From Capra hircus (taxonomy: Eukaryota > Chordata > Mammalia > Artiodactyla > Bovidae), in contig NC_030826.1 in the NCBI RefSeq assembly GCF_001704415.2, forward strand, positions 35,025,324 through 35,089,323: DNA of 64,000 nucleotides. The letters are read 5' to 3'. A program made the position numbers and the translations under genes. This document shows positions 45,143 through 56,079 of this stretch, in pieces (the stretch's first letter is position 1; the number at the start of each line of letters is the position of its first letter). The notes beneath the pieces were generated by a model. The model ran no database searches and was not told the DNA's origin. It saw only the letters and a list, made by a program, of their open reading frames with translations.

Positions 45143-46980
45143 ATGGGCAACTCGACTTGTAAACTCACTATCTTAGAGAGTATGGTAAGAAATTTTAAGA
45201 AAGGATTTTTCTGGGGATCAGGCTTCCCTCATAGCTCAGTTGGTAAAAAATCTGCCTGCAATGCAGGAGACCCCAGTTCTCTGCCTGGGTGGGGAAGATC
45301 TGCTGGAGAAGGGATAGGCTACCCACTCCAGTATTCTTGGGCTTCCCTTGTGGCTCAGCTGGTAAAGAATCTGCCTGCAATGCGGGAGACCTGGGTTCAT
45401 ATCCCTGGGTTGGGAAGAGCCCCTGGAGAAGGGAAAGGCTACCCACTCCAGTAATCTGGCCTGGAGAATTCCATGGACTGTACAGTCCATGGGGATCGAA
45501 AAGAGTCAGACACGACTAAGCGACTTTAACTTTTCCTGGAGATTATGGTGTAAAATTGAGTCCTGAAAAACCTTACAGTCTTTGTATCCTGGAGTAGCCC
45601 TCCTTCGGGGTCGCTGACCCCCAGAAAGCACCTTAGATATACCCACTGTCCGAGTAGTGTCATAGCGGGAGACTCCAGCACCTGGACCAGTTCCTATATA
45701 TCAATTAATGGTTGGAAATTGCCCAGTGAGGGCCCTCTTGGGTTCGAGTCTATGCCGCAGGTCAGGGATAGTGTAAAGTCCTAGTAGTTCAATCAAAGGA
45801 AAGGATCTCGTGCCAAGAGAAGGAACCACCTATCCTCCAGGGAGAGGCTGAAGAGCTGCCTCCAATGTCCCCACCTTACGTCCCCACGGCTCCTGCACCC
45901 AGAGCAGCAGATCCCCGTTTACCAGACAGCCTTTCATTCCTTCTCCTCCTGACGTCCCTGAAGCTGCTGTGCCCCCTCGGCCAGCCATCCCAGAACCAAT
46001 GGGTAGGCGCCTCTGGTCGGCTCAGGGAGCAGCTGACCCAGCACTGCAAATGCCCTTACGAGAGACTCAAGGGCTGCAGCACTTTGCCACCGATAGGATC
46101 CTACGTGAGGGGGGACCCGTTTTTTACTACCACCAGCCTTTTTCCATGACTGATTCCCTTAACTGGAAACATCACACCACCTCTGCTCTGAAAAGCCCCA
46201 AGCGCTGGTTGATCTCTTAGAATCCGCCTTCCAGATCCACCACCCTTCCTGGGGAACCGGCCAACAGCTTCTCCTCACCCTATTCAATACAGAGGAGCAC
46301 CGAAGTCATGACATAGGCTGGGAAGTGGCTCCAGGCCAATGCCCCAGGGGGCCAATTAGGCGCAGAGAGGTGGGATCGGGAGAATGTCCCAGAGGAAGAG
46401 CCTTGCTGGGCCCCAATACTGAGGGAGGGGAATGAACCAGTTGGAGAGGTATCGACAGGCCCTCCTACAGAGAGTAAGAGCCAGGGTTAAGAAGCCCACT
46501 AACATGGCTAAGACCAGTGAGGTGCTACAAAAGCCAGATGAAAGCCTGGCCGATTTCTATAAAAGGCTTTGTGAAGCCTTTCGGGTCTTCACCATTTTGA
46601 TCCTGAAGCCCCTGAATATCAACGGTTGATAAATGCAGCCTTTGTAGGACAGGCCCAATATGACATCCAGAAAAAATTTACGGAAGTTAGAAGGGTCTGC
46701 AGGTAAAAATGCCACAGAACTGCTAGAAATAGCTAACAAAGTCTGTCAATCGCAACCAAACAGCACGCCGAGAAGCAGAAAAGAGGATGAAGCAAAAAGC
46801 GGCACTCTTGGCAGCTGCCCTGTCAAAGCCCTCCCCCACCCCAGGCCCCTACCATGGGACCGCCCCATAAGGCAAGGGGCCCAGGTCCGAAAGGGAGCGT
46901 TCCCCTCAGCCGTGATCACTGTGACTATTGCAAGGAAAAGGGACACTGGGAAAAGGAGTGCCCTAGCGCCCTGAGAGGAA
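45143..46980 (+). pseudogene. gag: ERV-2 gag, broken
   Basis: The start at 45143 gives MGNS, so the glycine for N-myristoylation of matrix is present. A Bov-tA SINE interrupts matrix after about 22 codons. A proline-rich region follows (45850-46000). The capsid block at 46432-46629 has KKPTNMAK and LADFYKRLCE, close to ERV-1. The nucleocapsid zinc knuckle near 46918-46959 is intact in pattern (CDYCKEKGHWEKEC). Frameshifts and stops separate the parts, and a TGA follows the knuckle region, as usual between gag and pol. Confidence 0.87.
45219..45530 (+). mobile_element. Bov-tA SINE with two tRNA heads
   Basis: Two successive tRNA-derived heads (GGCTTCCCTCATAGCTCAG and GGCTTCCCTTGTGGCTCAG) are followed by one BovB-derived tail. 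Target-site duplication TTTTCTGGGGAT (45207-45218) and TTTTCCTGGAGAT (45531-45543), imperfect. It splits ERV-2 gag. Confidence 0.9.
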
Positions 46981-47100
46981 AACCAAAGCCCCAGGCTCCC
47001 TGAGCTGATATCAAGCCGAGCCACCCAGCGCTAACCTGATTGGGCTAGCTGGAGCAAAATCCGACTGGGGGCGCCGGGCTCTCTCCAACTGCGCCCCCGA

Positions 47101-48230
47101 GAGCCCATGGTCAGAATTCAAGTAGGGGGCCATCCAATGGACTTTATGGTGGACACAAGCGATGAGCATTCAGCGGTCACCCAGCAGACAGCCCCCTCTC
47201 GGGAAAAGAAGCTACCATCCTCGGGGCCACAGGTGCCCAGACCCGCAGGCCATTCTGCAGTCCCTGACAGTGCCGCCTAGGGGACCATGTGATAATGCAC
47301 AAATTCCTCTACCTGCTCAACTGCCCCGTTCCCTTGTTGGCGAGAGAGCTGTTTGCAGAGATGGGGGCCCAGATTTCCTTTTCTGCTGATGGATCAGCTC
47401 AGCTAAAGCTAGCCCCACCACCTTCTTCCTTGATTACGACTCTCATTATAAGGAGAGAAGAAGAATGGCACCTGTATTCCTCCCCTCCAGGAGAAGGGAC
47501 CGTTCCTCATGAATTAGAGACTGAGTGCCCGCTAGTTTGGGTGGAGGAAAATCCTCTGGGTCTGGCAAAACACCATGCTCCCATCCTGGTTGATCTGAAA
47601 CTGGGAGCTCAGCCTGTAAAACTACAACAGTATCCAATTTCCCGGGAGGCCCGACTGGGAATCCAGGCTTATTCAGACAGACTACTCCAACACAGACTTC
47701 TGATGAAATGCCAGTCACCCTGGAACACCCTGGAACACCCCATTACTACCTGTGAAGAAGCCAGGGACTCATGACTACCATCTGGTTCAGGACTTAAGAG
47801 CTGTGAATGAGGCAGCGATTACTCTGCATCTGGCAGTGCTTAATCTGTACACCCTACTAGCACTGATCCCGTCCCCAGCTGAATGGTTTACTTGCTTGGA
47901 CCTGAAAGATGCATTCTTCTGCCTCTGGGTTGCACCTGTCAGCCAATCGCTATTTGCCTTTGAATGGGAAAACCCACACATGGGAGACAAGGAACAGCTC
48001 ACTTGGACGCGGCTTCCTCAGGGGTTCAAGAACTCCTCTACCCTCTTCAACAGAGCTTTGACTGTCAACTTGGCTAACTTTCCTGGACAGGAGTTAGACT
48101 GTGTCCTGCTGCAATATATCAATGACCTCACGCTGGCCAGGACAACACAGGCTTGCTGCCCAGAAGGAACAAAGGCCCTCCTCTCCTTGTTAATAGAAGC
48201 TGGGTACCAGGTATCAAAAGAAAAAGGCAT
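47101..48230 (+). pseudogene. pol: ERV-2 protease and reverse transcriptase, broken
   Basis: The protease has VGGHPMDFMVDT, but the active site reads DTSD and not D-[ST]-G-A (near 47149-47160). The reverse transcriptase is in frames 47289-47774 and 47752-48306: motif A as CLDLKDAFF and the LPQGFKNS block are present, while the catalytic box reads YIND (near 48116-48127), so Met-Asp of YMDD has become Ile-Asn. At about 48228 the sequence jumps to integrase, which removes the rest of reverse transcriptase, RNase H and the first half of integrase. Confidence 0.87.
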
Positions 48231-49149
48231 TCCTGAGAGACATTGTCCCCAGATGTGGAATGCCTCTGACCATAGAGTCAGACAATGGACAGGCATTTGT
48301 AGCTGAGACAGTACAATAGACGGCAAGGGCTTTGAAGATTCAGCAGAAATTACATACTGCCTACCTACCCCAGCGCAGAAGGTGATGACACCCCACTCCA
48401 GTGCTCTTGCCTGGAAAATCCCTTGGATGGAGGAGCCTGGAAGGCTGCAGTCCATGGGGTCACTGAGGGTCGGACACAACTGAGTGACTTTACTTTCACT
48501 TTTCACTTTTGTGCATTGGAGAAGGAAATGGCAACCCACTCCAGTGTTCTTGCCTGGAGAATCCCAGGGACAGGGGAGCCTGATGGACTGCCATCTATGG
48601 GGTCACACAGAGTCGGACATGACTGAAGTGACTTAGCAGCAGTACCTGCCCCAGAGCTCAGGGAAAGTGGAATGCAAGAATCGAATCCTCAAACAAACCC
48701 TAGCAAAACTATGCCAGGGGAACAGCTTACCTTGGGTAGGCATGTTACCCATGGCCCTCTTAAAGGTGTGGTATCCACCCTGGGCAGGGATGGGGTTTTC
48801 ACCATGAGAAATCCTGTATGGATGGCCACCCCAGCTAATCAACCTAAGGGGAGACACCAGAGAACTGGGGAACTTGGACGTACATAGGCAGCTGCAAGGG
48901 TTATGGCACACAATCTCTCAAATACATACATGGAGAGTTGATAGAATACCCATACCCTTAGGCATAGCAGTACATCCCCACCAACCAGGGGACCAAGCAT
49001 GGGTGAAGGATTGGGAAAAAGGAGCCTTTAAAACCCTTGTGGAAAGGGCCCTATTCTATAATCTTAACTACTCCCACTGGTCTCAAGGTGGCAGGAATAG
49101 ACGCTTGGATCCATTACTCCAGAGTCAAACCTACAAGTCTGACCAATAG
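48231..49149 (+). pseudogene. pol: ERV-2 integrase, truncated and split by a SINE
   Basis: Starts in the core domain at FLRDIVP, keeps the second Asp in ESDNGQAF (near 48279) and the Glu in GKVE (near 48670) of the D,D-35-E triad, but the first Asp was deleted. A BOV-A2 SINE sits between them. The C-terminal domain has VHPHQPGDQAWVKDWE (near 48970-49020). In-frame stops are present. Confidence 0.85.
48374..48642 (+). mobile_element. BOV-A2 SINE in ERV-2 integrase
   Basis: Full dimer. Target-site duplication TACCTACCCCAG (48362-48373) and TACCTGCCCCAG (48643-48654), one mismatch. Confidence 0.94.
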
Positions 49150-49449
49150 CTGAGGGGAGTGGGAAGCAGCCCTCAGTCTGGAGGAGCCCCTGGGCTTGAT
49201 CTTGTGAAGAAGGAAACAGCTACCCCGAAGCCCTGCTCGGACCACACTGGAAGCTGGTCAATCAACACATGGCTGAAGCGTGAGGAACCCACTGGACTGA
49301 CAAAGGCAGATGTATTGGGTATTAACTGGACTGGGGCTCGCCCTGTTCATCTTATGCAGAATAAAGCTTTATTCTTTCTCTCCCCCGGAGTGGACTTGTA
49401 TCCAAAAACTCTCCCTCCGCGTTGTCTGCTTCTTCATAGGTCTTGATTT

Positions 49450-51280
49450 TTGGAGTTTTCTCCTACTGTGATCAACTTAAATATGAAAATGACGTATTTT
49501 TGCCTCATAGTTCTGTTAAGCTGTAAAATCCCCTCCTCATCTGAGAGTCAGGATGATTGTTTGGAATGTATAGAATCTTTCTATTATGAGAAAGGGTGGG
49601 TCTGTTGTGCCTTTGCTTATTATAAGCACCAGTTGACCGCATGTCATAGTTCAGCCACTACACGCACTAGAGAAGGGAAACATTGTTGGAAGGGAGGAAT
49701 TAAAGCCCAAAACATAGATGGCCAAAGATGTTATGGGTTTCCAGGACAAGCAACTTGTTGGAAACTAGGCGAAGAGAAAACAAAAACTGACGTCGACCTA
49801 GGAAAATGGCCTATTGAGTATATCTGGCTGGACCCTGACCCCTTAGTAGCCACCCCTGGCCCACCGACATTAAGCCCTGGGCCAGGATTCAAGGGACTAT
49901 ATGATCAACTCACTTCCCTAAAAGATGAACTAAAAGTGCCTACTGTTGAAAATAATCTCTTTATCCATTTAGCCGAGCAGGTTACCTGAGAATTGGGTAT
50001 CACTAACTGCTGAGTTTGTGGAGGAGCTCTGATGAGTGAAACATGGCCCTGGAGGGGCACCAGACTGGACGCCTTTCTGCTACTGCAATGGGATCAAACA
50101 ATTAGTAGGCAGGCAGGAGGTCCTATTTGGAGTTGGCCCTGTCCTCAGAGACGATAGGCAAAAAATGCTTGAGCTGAGAAAGGATGTTACACCTGGGTCA
50201 GAAAAACAAAATGCAGAGGAACCCTGGTCTATAGTGACACCAGTAAGAGCCTTTTGTGGTGACCAGGGGCCCCAAGCTGGTATTTGGCTCCCCAAAAAGG
50301 AGGGTATAGAAATCACACTTGCATTCCCTTCAACTCCACCACCAGGATTCTAGTGTAAAACTGTACAGGAAACCAACCTGACATTAATCCTTCTTGCAAT
50401 CCCAGGCATTAGCCCATATTGGAAACATCTTAAATCCACAAACCCAGACTTATGGCCGGCCCTAGAGGGTCTCTTTTAGATCTGTGGGAGAAGGGCCTAC
50501 TCATGACTCCCATCCAGATAGGGAGGGGAGGAACCTGCACCATAGGAATGATTCAGCCAGATTTTTCCCTCCTACTTGGCTCACAAGGAGACACACTTGG
50601 TGTCCCAATCTATGATGACTTAAAATGTTGAGAAAGGCGGTCTCTAGAGATAGGAGGCCATCACCCAGAAAATGACTGGCCTCCTCAGTGAATACTCGAT
50701 ATTATGGTCCAGCCACAAGGGCACAAGATAGGAGTTGGGGATACAGGACACCCATTTATGTGCTAAATCGAATAATCTGACTATAAGTGATGCTACAGAT
50801 AATAACCAATGAAACTGCTGCTGCCTTGGAACTGCTGGCACAGCAACAATCCCAGATGAAAACTGCCATCATTCAAAAATCACTTGGCACTAGACTACCT
50901 CCTAGCAGAGGAAGGAGGAGTCTGTGGGAAATTCAGTCAAACTGACTGTTATCTCCAAACAGATGATAATGGAAAAGCTGTGATAGACATAGCTAAACAT
51001 AGCAGGAGGATTGCCCATGTTCAGTTCAGACCTGGAAGGGATGGGATTCAGATGGCCTCTTTGGAGGATGGTTTTCTTGGCGTGCGGGGTTTAAAACAAT
51101 GATTGGGATGGTCATAGGCATACTTGCTGGAGGTCTGCTTATTCTCTGCCTCATATCCCTCCTAATCAGAGCTGTAACAGGGTTCATAGAGGCAGTTGTC
51201 CCACGGAGGATGGCCACCCAGTTGCTGCTTTTAAAGGAATACCAGCAAGTGCCACAAGATGATGTTCTGTGACAGCTGCA
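49450..51280 (+). pseudogene. env: ERV-2 env, broken, ERV3/HERV-R-like type
   Basis: The frame 49450-49989 has a hydrophobic leader (MTYFCLIVLLSC) and the first part of a surface subunit rich in Cys. Further on, a TGxVCGG element (near 50005-50030) stands where a CWxCGG motif belongs in this type, with a stop at the Trp codon. The transmembrane subunit near 50880-51000 has the LALDYLLAEEGGVC immunosuppressive-type segment. The CX6CC motif has one Cys replaced by Asp. A hydrophobic anchor follows near 51100-51190. Many stops and frame changes. This segment type recalls the ERV3/HERV-R and HERV-I group and not the ERV-1 env. Confidence 0.78.
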
Positions 51281-51297
51281 GATGCATCCTAAGCATC

Positions 51298-51309
51298 AAG
51301 AGGGGGGGA
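51298..51309 (+). other. ERV-2 polypurine tract
   Basis: AAGAGGGGGGGA immediately before the TG of the 3' LTR. Nearly the same word stands before the ERV-1 3' LTR. Confidence 0.88.
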
Positions 51310-51668
51310 TGAGGTAGGAACGAGATCAAAACCCCCAATTAAAGTGACAGTCACTAGCTTTCCCTTCCCTTATCTTGTTTTTAAACAGCTGCTGCTCATC
51401 AATCACCACTTTCACTTCTGTGGTCTTGCTTGCTCCTTACATCCATGGGAATTAGGGCTGCTGGGGAGGGGAGGGATATGAGCTGTTTGAGCAGGACGTT
51501 TACGGTGTATGAAAGATACCCAGAGCAAAGCGGGGGCGCCCAGCCCTTGGAGGTGACTCCGCTGGGCCTGCACCAGTGCTGAATAAACCCTGCTGTTTAT
51601 CTTCATCATCTTCTTCATCTTCTTCATCTTTGAGTGCTGCTCTGAGTGCCGCCATGGCTTCTATAACA
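51310..51668 (+). repeat. ERV-2 3' LTR
   Basis: Starts TGAGGTAGG, ends TATAACA, with AATAAA at 51582-51587. A TTC/ATC-rich run (51600-51631) lies in the R-U5 part and is missing from the 5' LTR. Confidence 0.92.
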
Positions 51669-51709
51669 GTTGGACACGCGGTATCACCTTTTGACCTTTC
51701 GTGAAGTCT

Positions 51710-53869
51710 ATACAGTCAGCAAAAACAAGACCAGGAGCTGACTGTGGCTCAGATCATGAATTCCTTATTGCCAAATTCAGACTTAAGTTGAAGAAAGTAG
51801 GGAAAACCACTAGCCATTCAAGTATGAGCTAAATCAAATCCCTTATGATTATACAGTAGAAGTGAGAAATAGATTTAACGGACTAGATCTTTTAGACAGA
51901 GTGTCTGATAAACTATGGACGGAGGTTTGTAACATTGTACAGGAGACAGGGATCAAGACCATCCTCATGGAAAAGAAATGCGAAAAAGCAAAGTGGCTGT
52001 CTGGGGAGGCCTTACAAATAGCTGTGAAAAGAAGAGAAGCAAAAAGCAAGGAGAAAAGGAAAGATATAAGCATCTGAATGCAGAGTTCCAAAGAATAGCA
52101 AGAAGAGATAAGAAAGCCTTCCTCAGTGATCAATGCAAAGAAATAGAGGAAAACAACAGAATGGGAAAGACTAGAGATCTCTTCAAGAAAATTAGAGATA
52201 CCAAGGGAACATTTCATGCAAACATGGGCTCGATAAAGGACAGAAATGGTATGGACCTAACAGAAGCAGAAGATATTAAGAAGAGGTAGCAAGAATACAC
52301 AGAAGAACTGTACAAAAAAGATCTTCATGACCAAGATAATCATGATGGTGTGATCATTCACCTAGAGCCAGACATCCTAGAATGTGAAGTCAAGTGGGCC
52401 TTAGAAAGCATTACTACAAGCAAAGCTAGTGGAGGTGATGGAATTCCAGTTGAGCTATTTCAAATCCTGAAAGATGATGCTGTGAAAGTGCTGCACTCAA
52501 TATGCCAGCAAATTTGGAAAACTCAGCAGTGGCCACAGGACTGGAAAAGGTCAGTTTTCATTCCAATTCCAAAGAAAGGCAATGCCAAAGAATGCTCAAA
52601 CTATCACACAACTGCATTCATCTCACATGCTAGTAAAGTAATGCTCAAAATTCTCCAAGCCAGGCTTCAGCAATACATGAACCGTGAACTTCCAGATGTT
52701 CAAGCTGGTTTTAGAAAAGGCAGAGGAACCAGAGATCAAATTGTCAACATCCACTGGATCATGGAAAAAGCAAGAGAGTTCCAGAAAAACATCTATTTCT
52801 GCTTTATTGACTATGCTAAAGCCTTTGACTGTGTGGATCACAATAAACTGTGGAAACTTCTGAAAGAGATGGGAATACCAGACCACCTAACCTGCCTCTT
52901 GAGAAACCTATATGCAGGGCAGAAAGCAACAGTTAGAACTGGATATGGAACAACAGACTGGTTCCAAATAGGAAAAGGAGTACATCAAGGCTGTATATTG
53001 TCACCTTGCTTATTTAACTCATATGCAGAGTACATCATGAGAAACGCTGGGCTGGATGAAGCACAAGCTGGAATCAAGATTGCCAGGAGAAATATCAATA
53101 ACCTCAGATATGCAGATGACACCACCCTTATGGCAGAAAGTGAAGAGGAACTAAAAAGCTTTTTGATGAACATGAAAGAGGAGAGTGAAAAAGTTGGCTT
53201 AAAGCTCAACATTCAGAAAATGAAGATCATGGCATCTGGTCCCATCACTTCATGGGAAATAGACGGGGAAACAGAGGAAACAGTGTCAGACTTTATTTTT
53301 TGGGGCTCCAAAATCACTGCAAATGGTGACTGTAGCCATGAAATTAAAAGACGCTTACTCCTTGGAAGGAAAGTTATGACCAACCTAGCAAGCATATAAA
53401 AAGCAGAGACATTGCTCTGCCAACAAAGGTCCGTCTAGTCAAGGCTATGGTTTTTCCAGTGGTCCTGTATGGATGTGAGAGTTGGACTGAGAAGAAGGCT
53501 GAGCGCCGAAGAATTGATGCTTTTGAACTGTGATGTTGGAGAAGACTCTTGAGAATCCCTTGGACTGCAAGGAGATCCAACCAGTCCATTCTATAAGAGA
53601 TCAGTCCTGGGTGTTCTTTGGAAGGACTGATGCTAAAGCTGAAACTCCAATACTCTGGCCACCTCATGCAAAGAGTTGACTCATTGGAAAAGACTCTGAT
53701 GCTAGGAGGGATTGGGAGCAGGAGGAGAAGGGGACGACAGAGGATGAAATGGCTGGATGGCATGAGTCTGAGTGAACTCCGGGAGTTGGCGATGGACAGG
53801 GAGGCCTGGTATGCTGCGATTCATGGGGTCACAAAGAGTCGGACACAACTGAGCGATTGAACTGAACTA
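51710..53869 (+). mobile_element. BovB LINE, 2.2 kb, in LTR-C
   Basis: 5'-truncated within the endonuclease region. The frame 52350-53399 (349 codons) covers the reverse transcriptase fingers and palm, with FIDYAKAFDCV (motif A) and LRYADDTTLM (motif C) present. Stops then break the C-terminal region (53397, 53531, 53594). The flanks AAGTCT (51704-51709) and AAGTCT (53870-53875) are a target-site duplication. The long open frame shows a fairly young copy; it is not expected to be autonomous. Confidence 0.93.
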
Positions 53870-54249
53870 AAGTCTTCCAGTTGGTGGTGACTTATTAGTT
53901 CCATGTCCCTTACCAGGACCTCCTGTCATAAAACAACTCATGCAAATGGTAACTATGGTGCTGGCCAGGGTGGGCGGTTTCCATCAATGTGCTTCCCCTA
54001 ACAGGTCCCCAATAAGCTAATTGATTATGAAATTTTTAATTTCTTCTAAACTAAAGAATTAGCATGTGCTTTCAGCATAATTAAAGACAAAGGCTGAAGT
54101 GTTTTTATTTAGCAGTAGAGACATTTAAGAACCGAAAAACTCACATTTTGAAATCCTACCCCCCTTTTTCTTTTAACCATATCCCCATTTGGACCTGACA
54201 AATAAAATTAAAAATACGGTTTATATGGCAATTTGTTTGGAACTGAGAG

Positions 54250-55031
54250 TGTTAACAGCCTCGGTAGGGAGGCCAGAGGTCCCCGAGTGACAGGAGGAAA
54301 TAAACTGCAAGTGGTTTTTTCCTTTCTCTGTTGGCACCTGGTTCCACCTGAACTTTTCTCAAACCTTGAGCTAACCTTGAGCTAATGCATTTTTCTTATG
54401 GAAGTGTTTTTCTTAATCTATGTTAATGAAACTACGTATTTGCTTTGGAATCTACCTTTTTTCAAATCACCTAACTTTTTTTTTTTTTTTCTTTTCTCAA
54501 ACCTTGAGCTGATTTTGGCTCAGCAAACCAGTATTCATGTCAATTGCTTTATGGGGTGGGATGATGGTGGGGTCGGGGACGGGGGGTTGATGACACACAT
54601 TGTGCCATTTAATCTCAGAAATGCATATTGTGGGAGAAGAGCCTGATGAAACTCCCTCAGCCTTAAGTTGTTTCTCTTCATCTGATTAGCAGCTCGCTAA
54701 CACAAAATGCGGAGAAGGCAATGGCACCCCACTCCAGTACTCTTGCCTGGAAAGTCCCATGGACGGAGGAGCCTGGTAGGCTGCAGTCCATGGGATTGTG
54801 AAGAGTCGAACACGACTGAAGTGACTTAGCAGCAGCAGCAGCAACACAAAATGCCTTGCTGAAAACTAGCAAGCTGGCACTCTCTGTCCCCTTCTGATGT
54901 CTATGTCAGAAGCTTTCCTTATCTCTCTTATACTTTAATAAAACTTTGCTACACAAAAAGCTCTGAGGAGTCAATCTTCGTCTCTGGCCCCCGATTGAAA
55001 TCCTCTCCTCCAGAGGTCACAAATCCCGGCA
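54250..55031 (+). repeat. Solo LTR, family D, copy 2
   Basis: Starts TGTTAACAGCC, ends CCCGGCA. It carries TTATACTTTAATAAAACTTT (polyadenylation region near 54928) and matches LTR D1 (24184-25383) along its length. A BOV-A2 lies in it. Confidence 0.7.
54711..54842 (+). mobile_element. BOV-A2 SINE monomer in LTR D2
   Basis: Single monomer with an (AGC)n tail. A perfect 12-bp duplication, AACACAAAATGC, lies at 54699-54710 and 54843-54854. Confidence 0.95.
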
Positions 55032-55113
55032 CAGCACATGGCTTACAATGGCAACCTTTCAGAACCATACTGAAAAACAGTTTATATGAAAGAATTAAAA
55101 AGAAGCCTCTCCA

Positions 55114-55258
55114 AAGTTCCCTGGTGGTCCAGTGTTTAGAACTCCAGGCATCTACTATAGGTGGCTGGGCTGTGATCTCTGGTCAGGGAACTAAGATTCC
55201 TCTGCCATGCAGCCGTGCAACAACAACAATAAAAAGCCTTTCTCCTTAAAAAAAAAAA
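55114..55258 (+). mobile_element. CHR-type SINE, plus
   Basis: GTTCCCTGGTGGTCCAGTG head, GGGAACTAAGATTCC block and an A-rich tail at 55247-55258. It lies tail to tail with the next SINE. Confidence 0.85.
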
Positions 55259-55438
55259 ATTTTATTTGTTCATTCATTATTTTGCCTGCACTGGGTCTTA
55301 GCTGTAGCACATGGGATCCTGGTTACAGCATGCAAACTCTTAGTTGTAGCATGTGGGATCTAGTTCTCTGACCAAGGACTGAACCCAGGCCTCCTGCATT
55401 GGAAGCACAGTCTTAACCACTGGACCACCAGGGAAGAC
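55259..55438 (-). mobile_element. CHR-type SINE, minus
   Basis: The reverse complement starts GTCTTCCCTGGTGGTCCAG and has the GGTTCAGTCC B-box-like block of a tRNA-derived SINE. Confidence 0.85.
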
Positions 55439-55619
55439 TTTGCTCATTCCAATTGCTCTGTGACCCTGCTGACTGGATCCCTGGGCAGCCTCCTCCCTTC
55501 CATTCTCCTGCCAGGCATTTTTGTGAGTGTTTCGTGTCTTTATGGCTCTGGACCAAGTTTTGCAGCAGACACCTCGGTGAACACATCCTGGTGCTCACCA
55601 CATTCTTGGGTTTGTATTT

Positions 55620-55781
55620 GAGAGGGCTGACCAGTTTCTGTTAGTTTCCTGAAGAGTCCCACTGTTCTGCATTCCCATCAGCAAAAAGGAAATTTTCTTG
55701 CGGATCTAGAGTCCCACATACGGTATGTTGTTGGTTGTTTCAGTCATGCTGTTTTTGAACGGTGCAGAGTATCTTATGTCA
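55620..55781 (-). repeat. Diverged L1 3'-end fragment
   Basis: The plus strand shows TGCATTCCCATCAGCAA and the following order typical of antisense L1 3' DNA. Much diverged. Confidence 0.4.
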
Positions 55782-55898
55782 CCTTTTTTTTTTGGCTGCA
55801 GTTCACAGCTTGTAAGATCTTAGTTCCCTGACCAGGGATCAAACCTGGATCCGCGGCAGTCAAAATACCAAGTCCTAACCACTGAACGGCCAGGGAAG
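55782..55898 (-). mobile_element. CHR-type SINE, minus
   Basis: The reverse complement contains CTTCCCTGGCCGTTCAGTGG and GGTTTGATCCCTGGTCAGG. Confidence 0.85.
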
Positions 55899-56079
55899 TT
55901 GCTGTTTCATTCATTCTGACTTGCATCCACAGCTACCTCACCTCTGTCAACTGGCCTATGCAGTTTGCTCTTATGTGAAAGACTGTTCATTAATGTCCCA
56001 GTTTTCTGCTGGACTGTTATTGGGAGGTAGATGTTTACTGGGTTATTTTATATCTGTGTGTGTATGTAGATCAAGTTAA

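Larger units (their letters stand above)
44150..51668 (+). mobile_element. ERV-2: decayed gammaretrovirus-like provirus with two LTRs
   Basis: Plus-strand provirus of about 7.5 kb with a perfect 4-bp target-site duplication, GTTG, at 44146-44149 and 51669-51672. Order: 5' LTR, primer-binding site, leader, gag, protease, reverse transcriptase, an internal pol deletion, integrase end, env, polypurine tract, 3' LTR. Nested SINEs are at 45219-45530 and 48374-48642. Leader, gag and pol are close relatives of ERV-1's, while the env is of another type. All frames are broken. Confidence 0.92.
43834..54003 (-). repeat. LTR-C (5' LTR of the LTR-B/C element), split by ERV-2 and BovB
   Basis: Three pieces, 43834-44149, 51669-51709 and 53870-54003, read as one LTR when compared with LTR-A and LTR-B. 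ERV-2 sits between pieces one and two, and a BovB between two and three. The sense start TGTTAGGGGAAGCAC is at 54003 and the sense end is CTGCAACA at 43834. No convincing target-site duplication outside LTR-B and LTR-C was found. Confidence 0.85.

Noticed and set aside
52350..53399. BovB 349-codon frame as a host gene
   Set aside because: It is the BovB reverse transcriptase, with BovB sequence on both sides and a target-site duplication around the element.
34236..54009. Target-site duplication around the LTR-B/C element
   Set aside because: TGGGTG at 34236-34241 and GGTCCC at 54004-54009 do not match well enough. The element boundaries rest on LTR comparison only.
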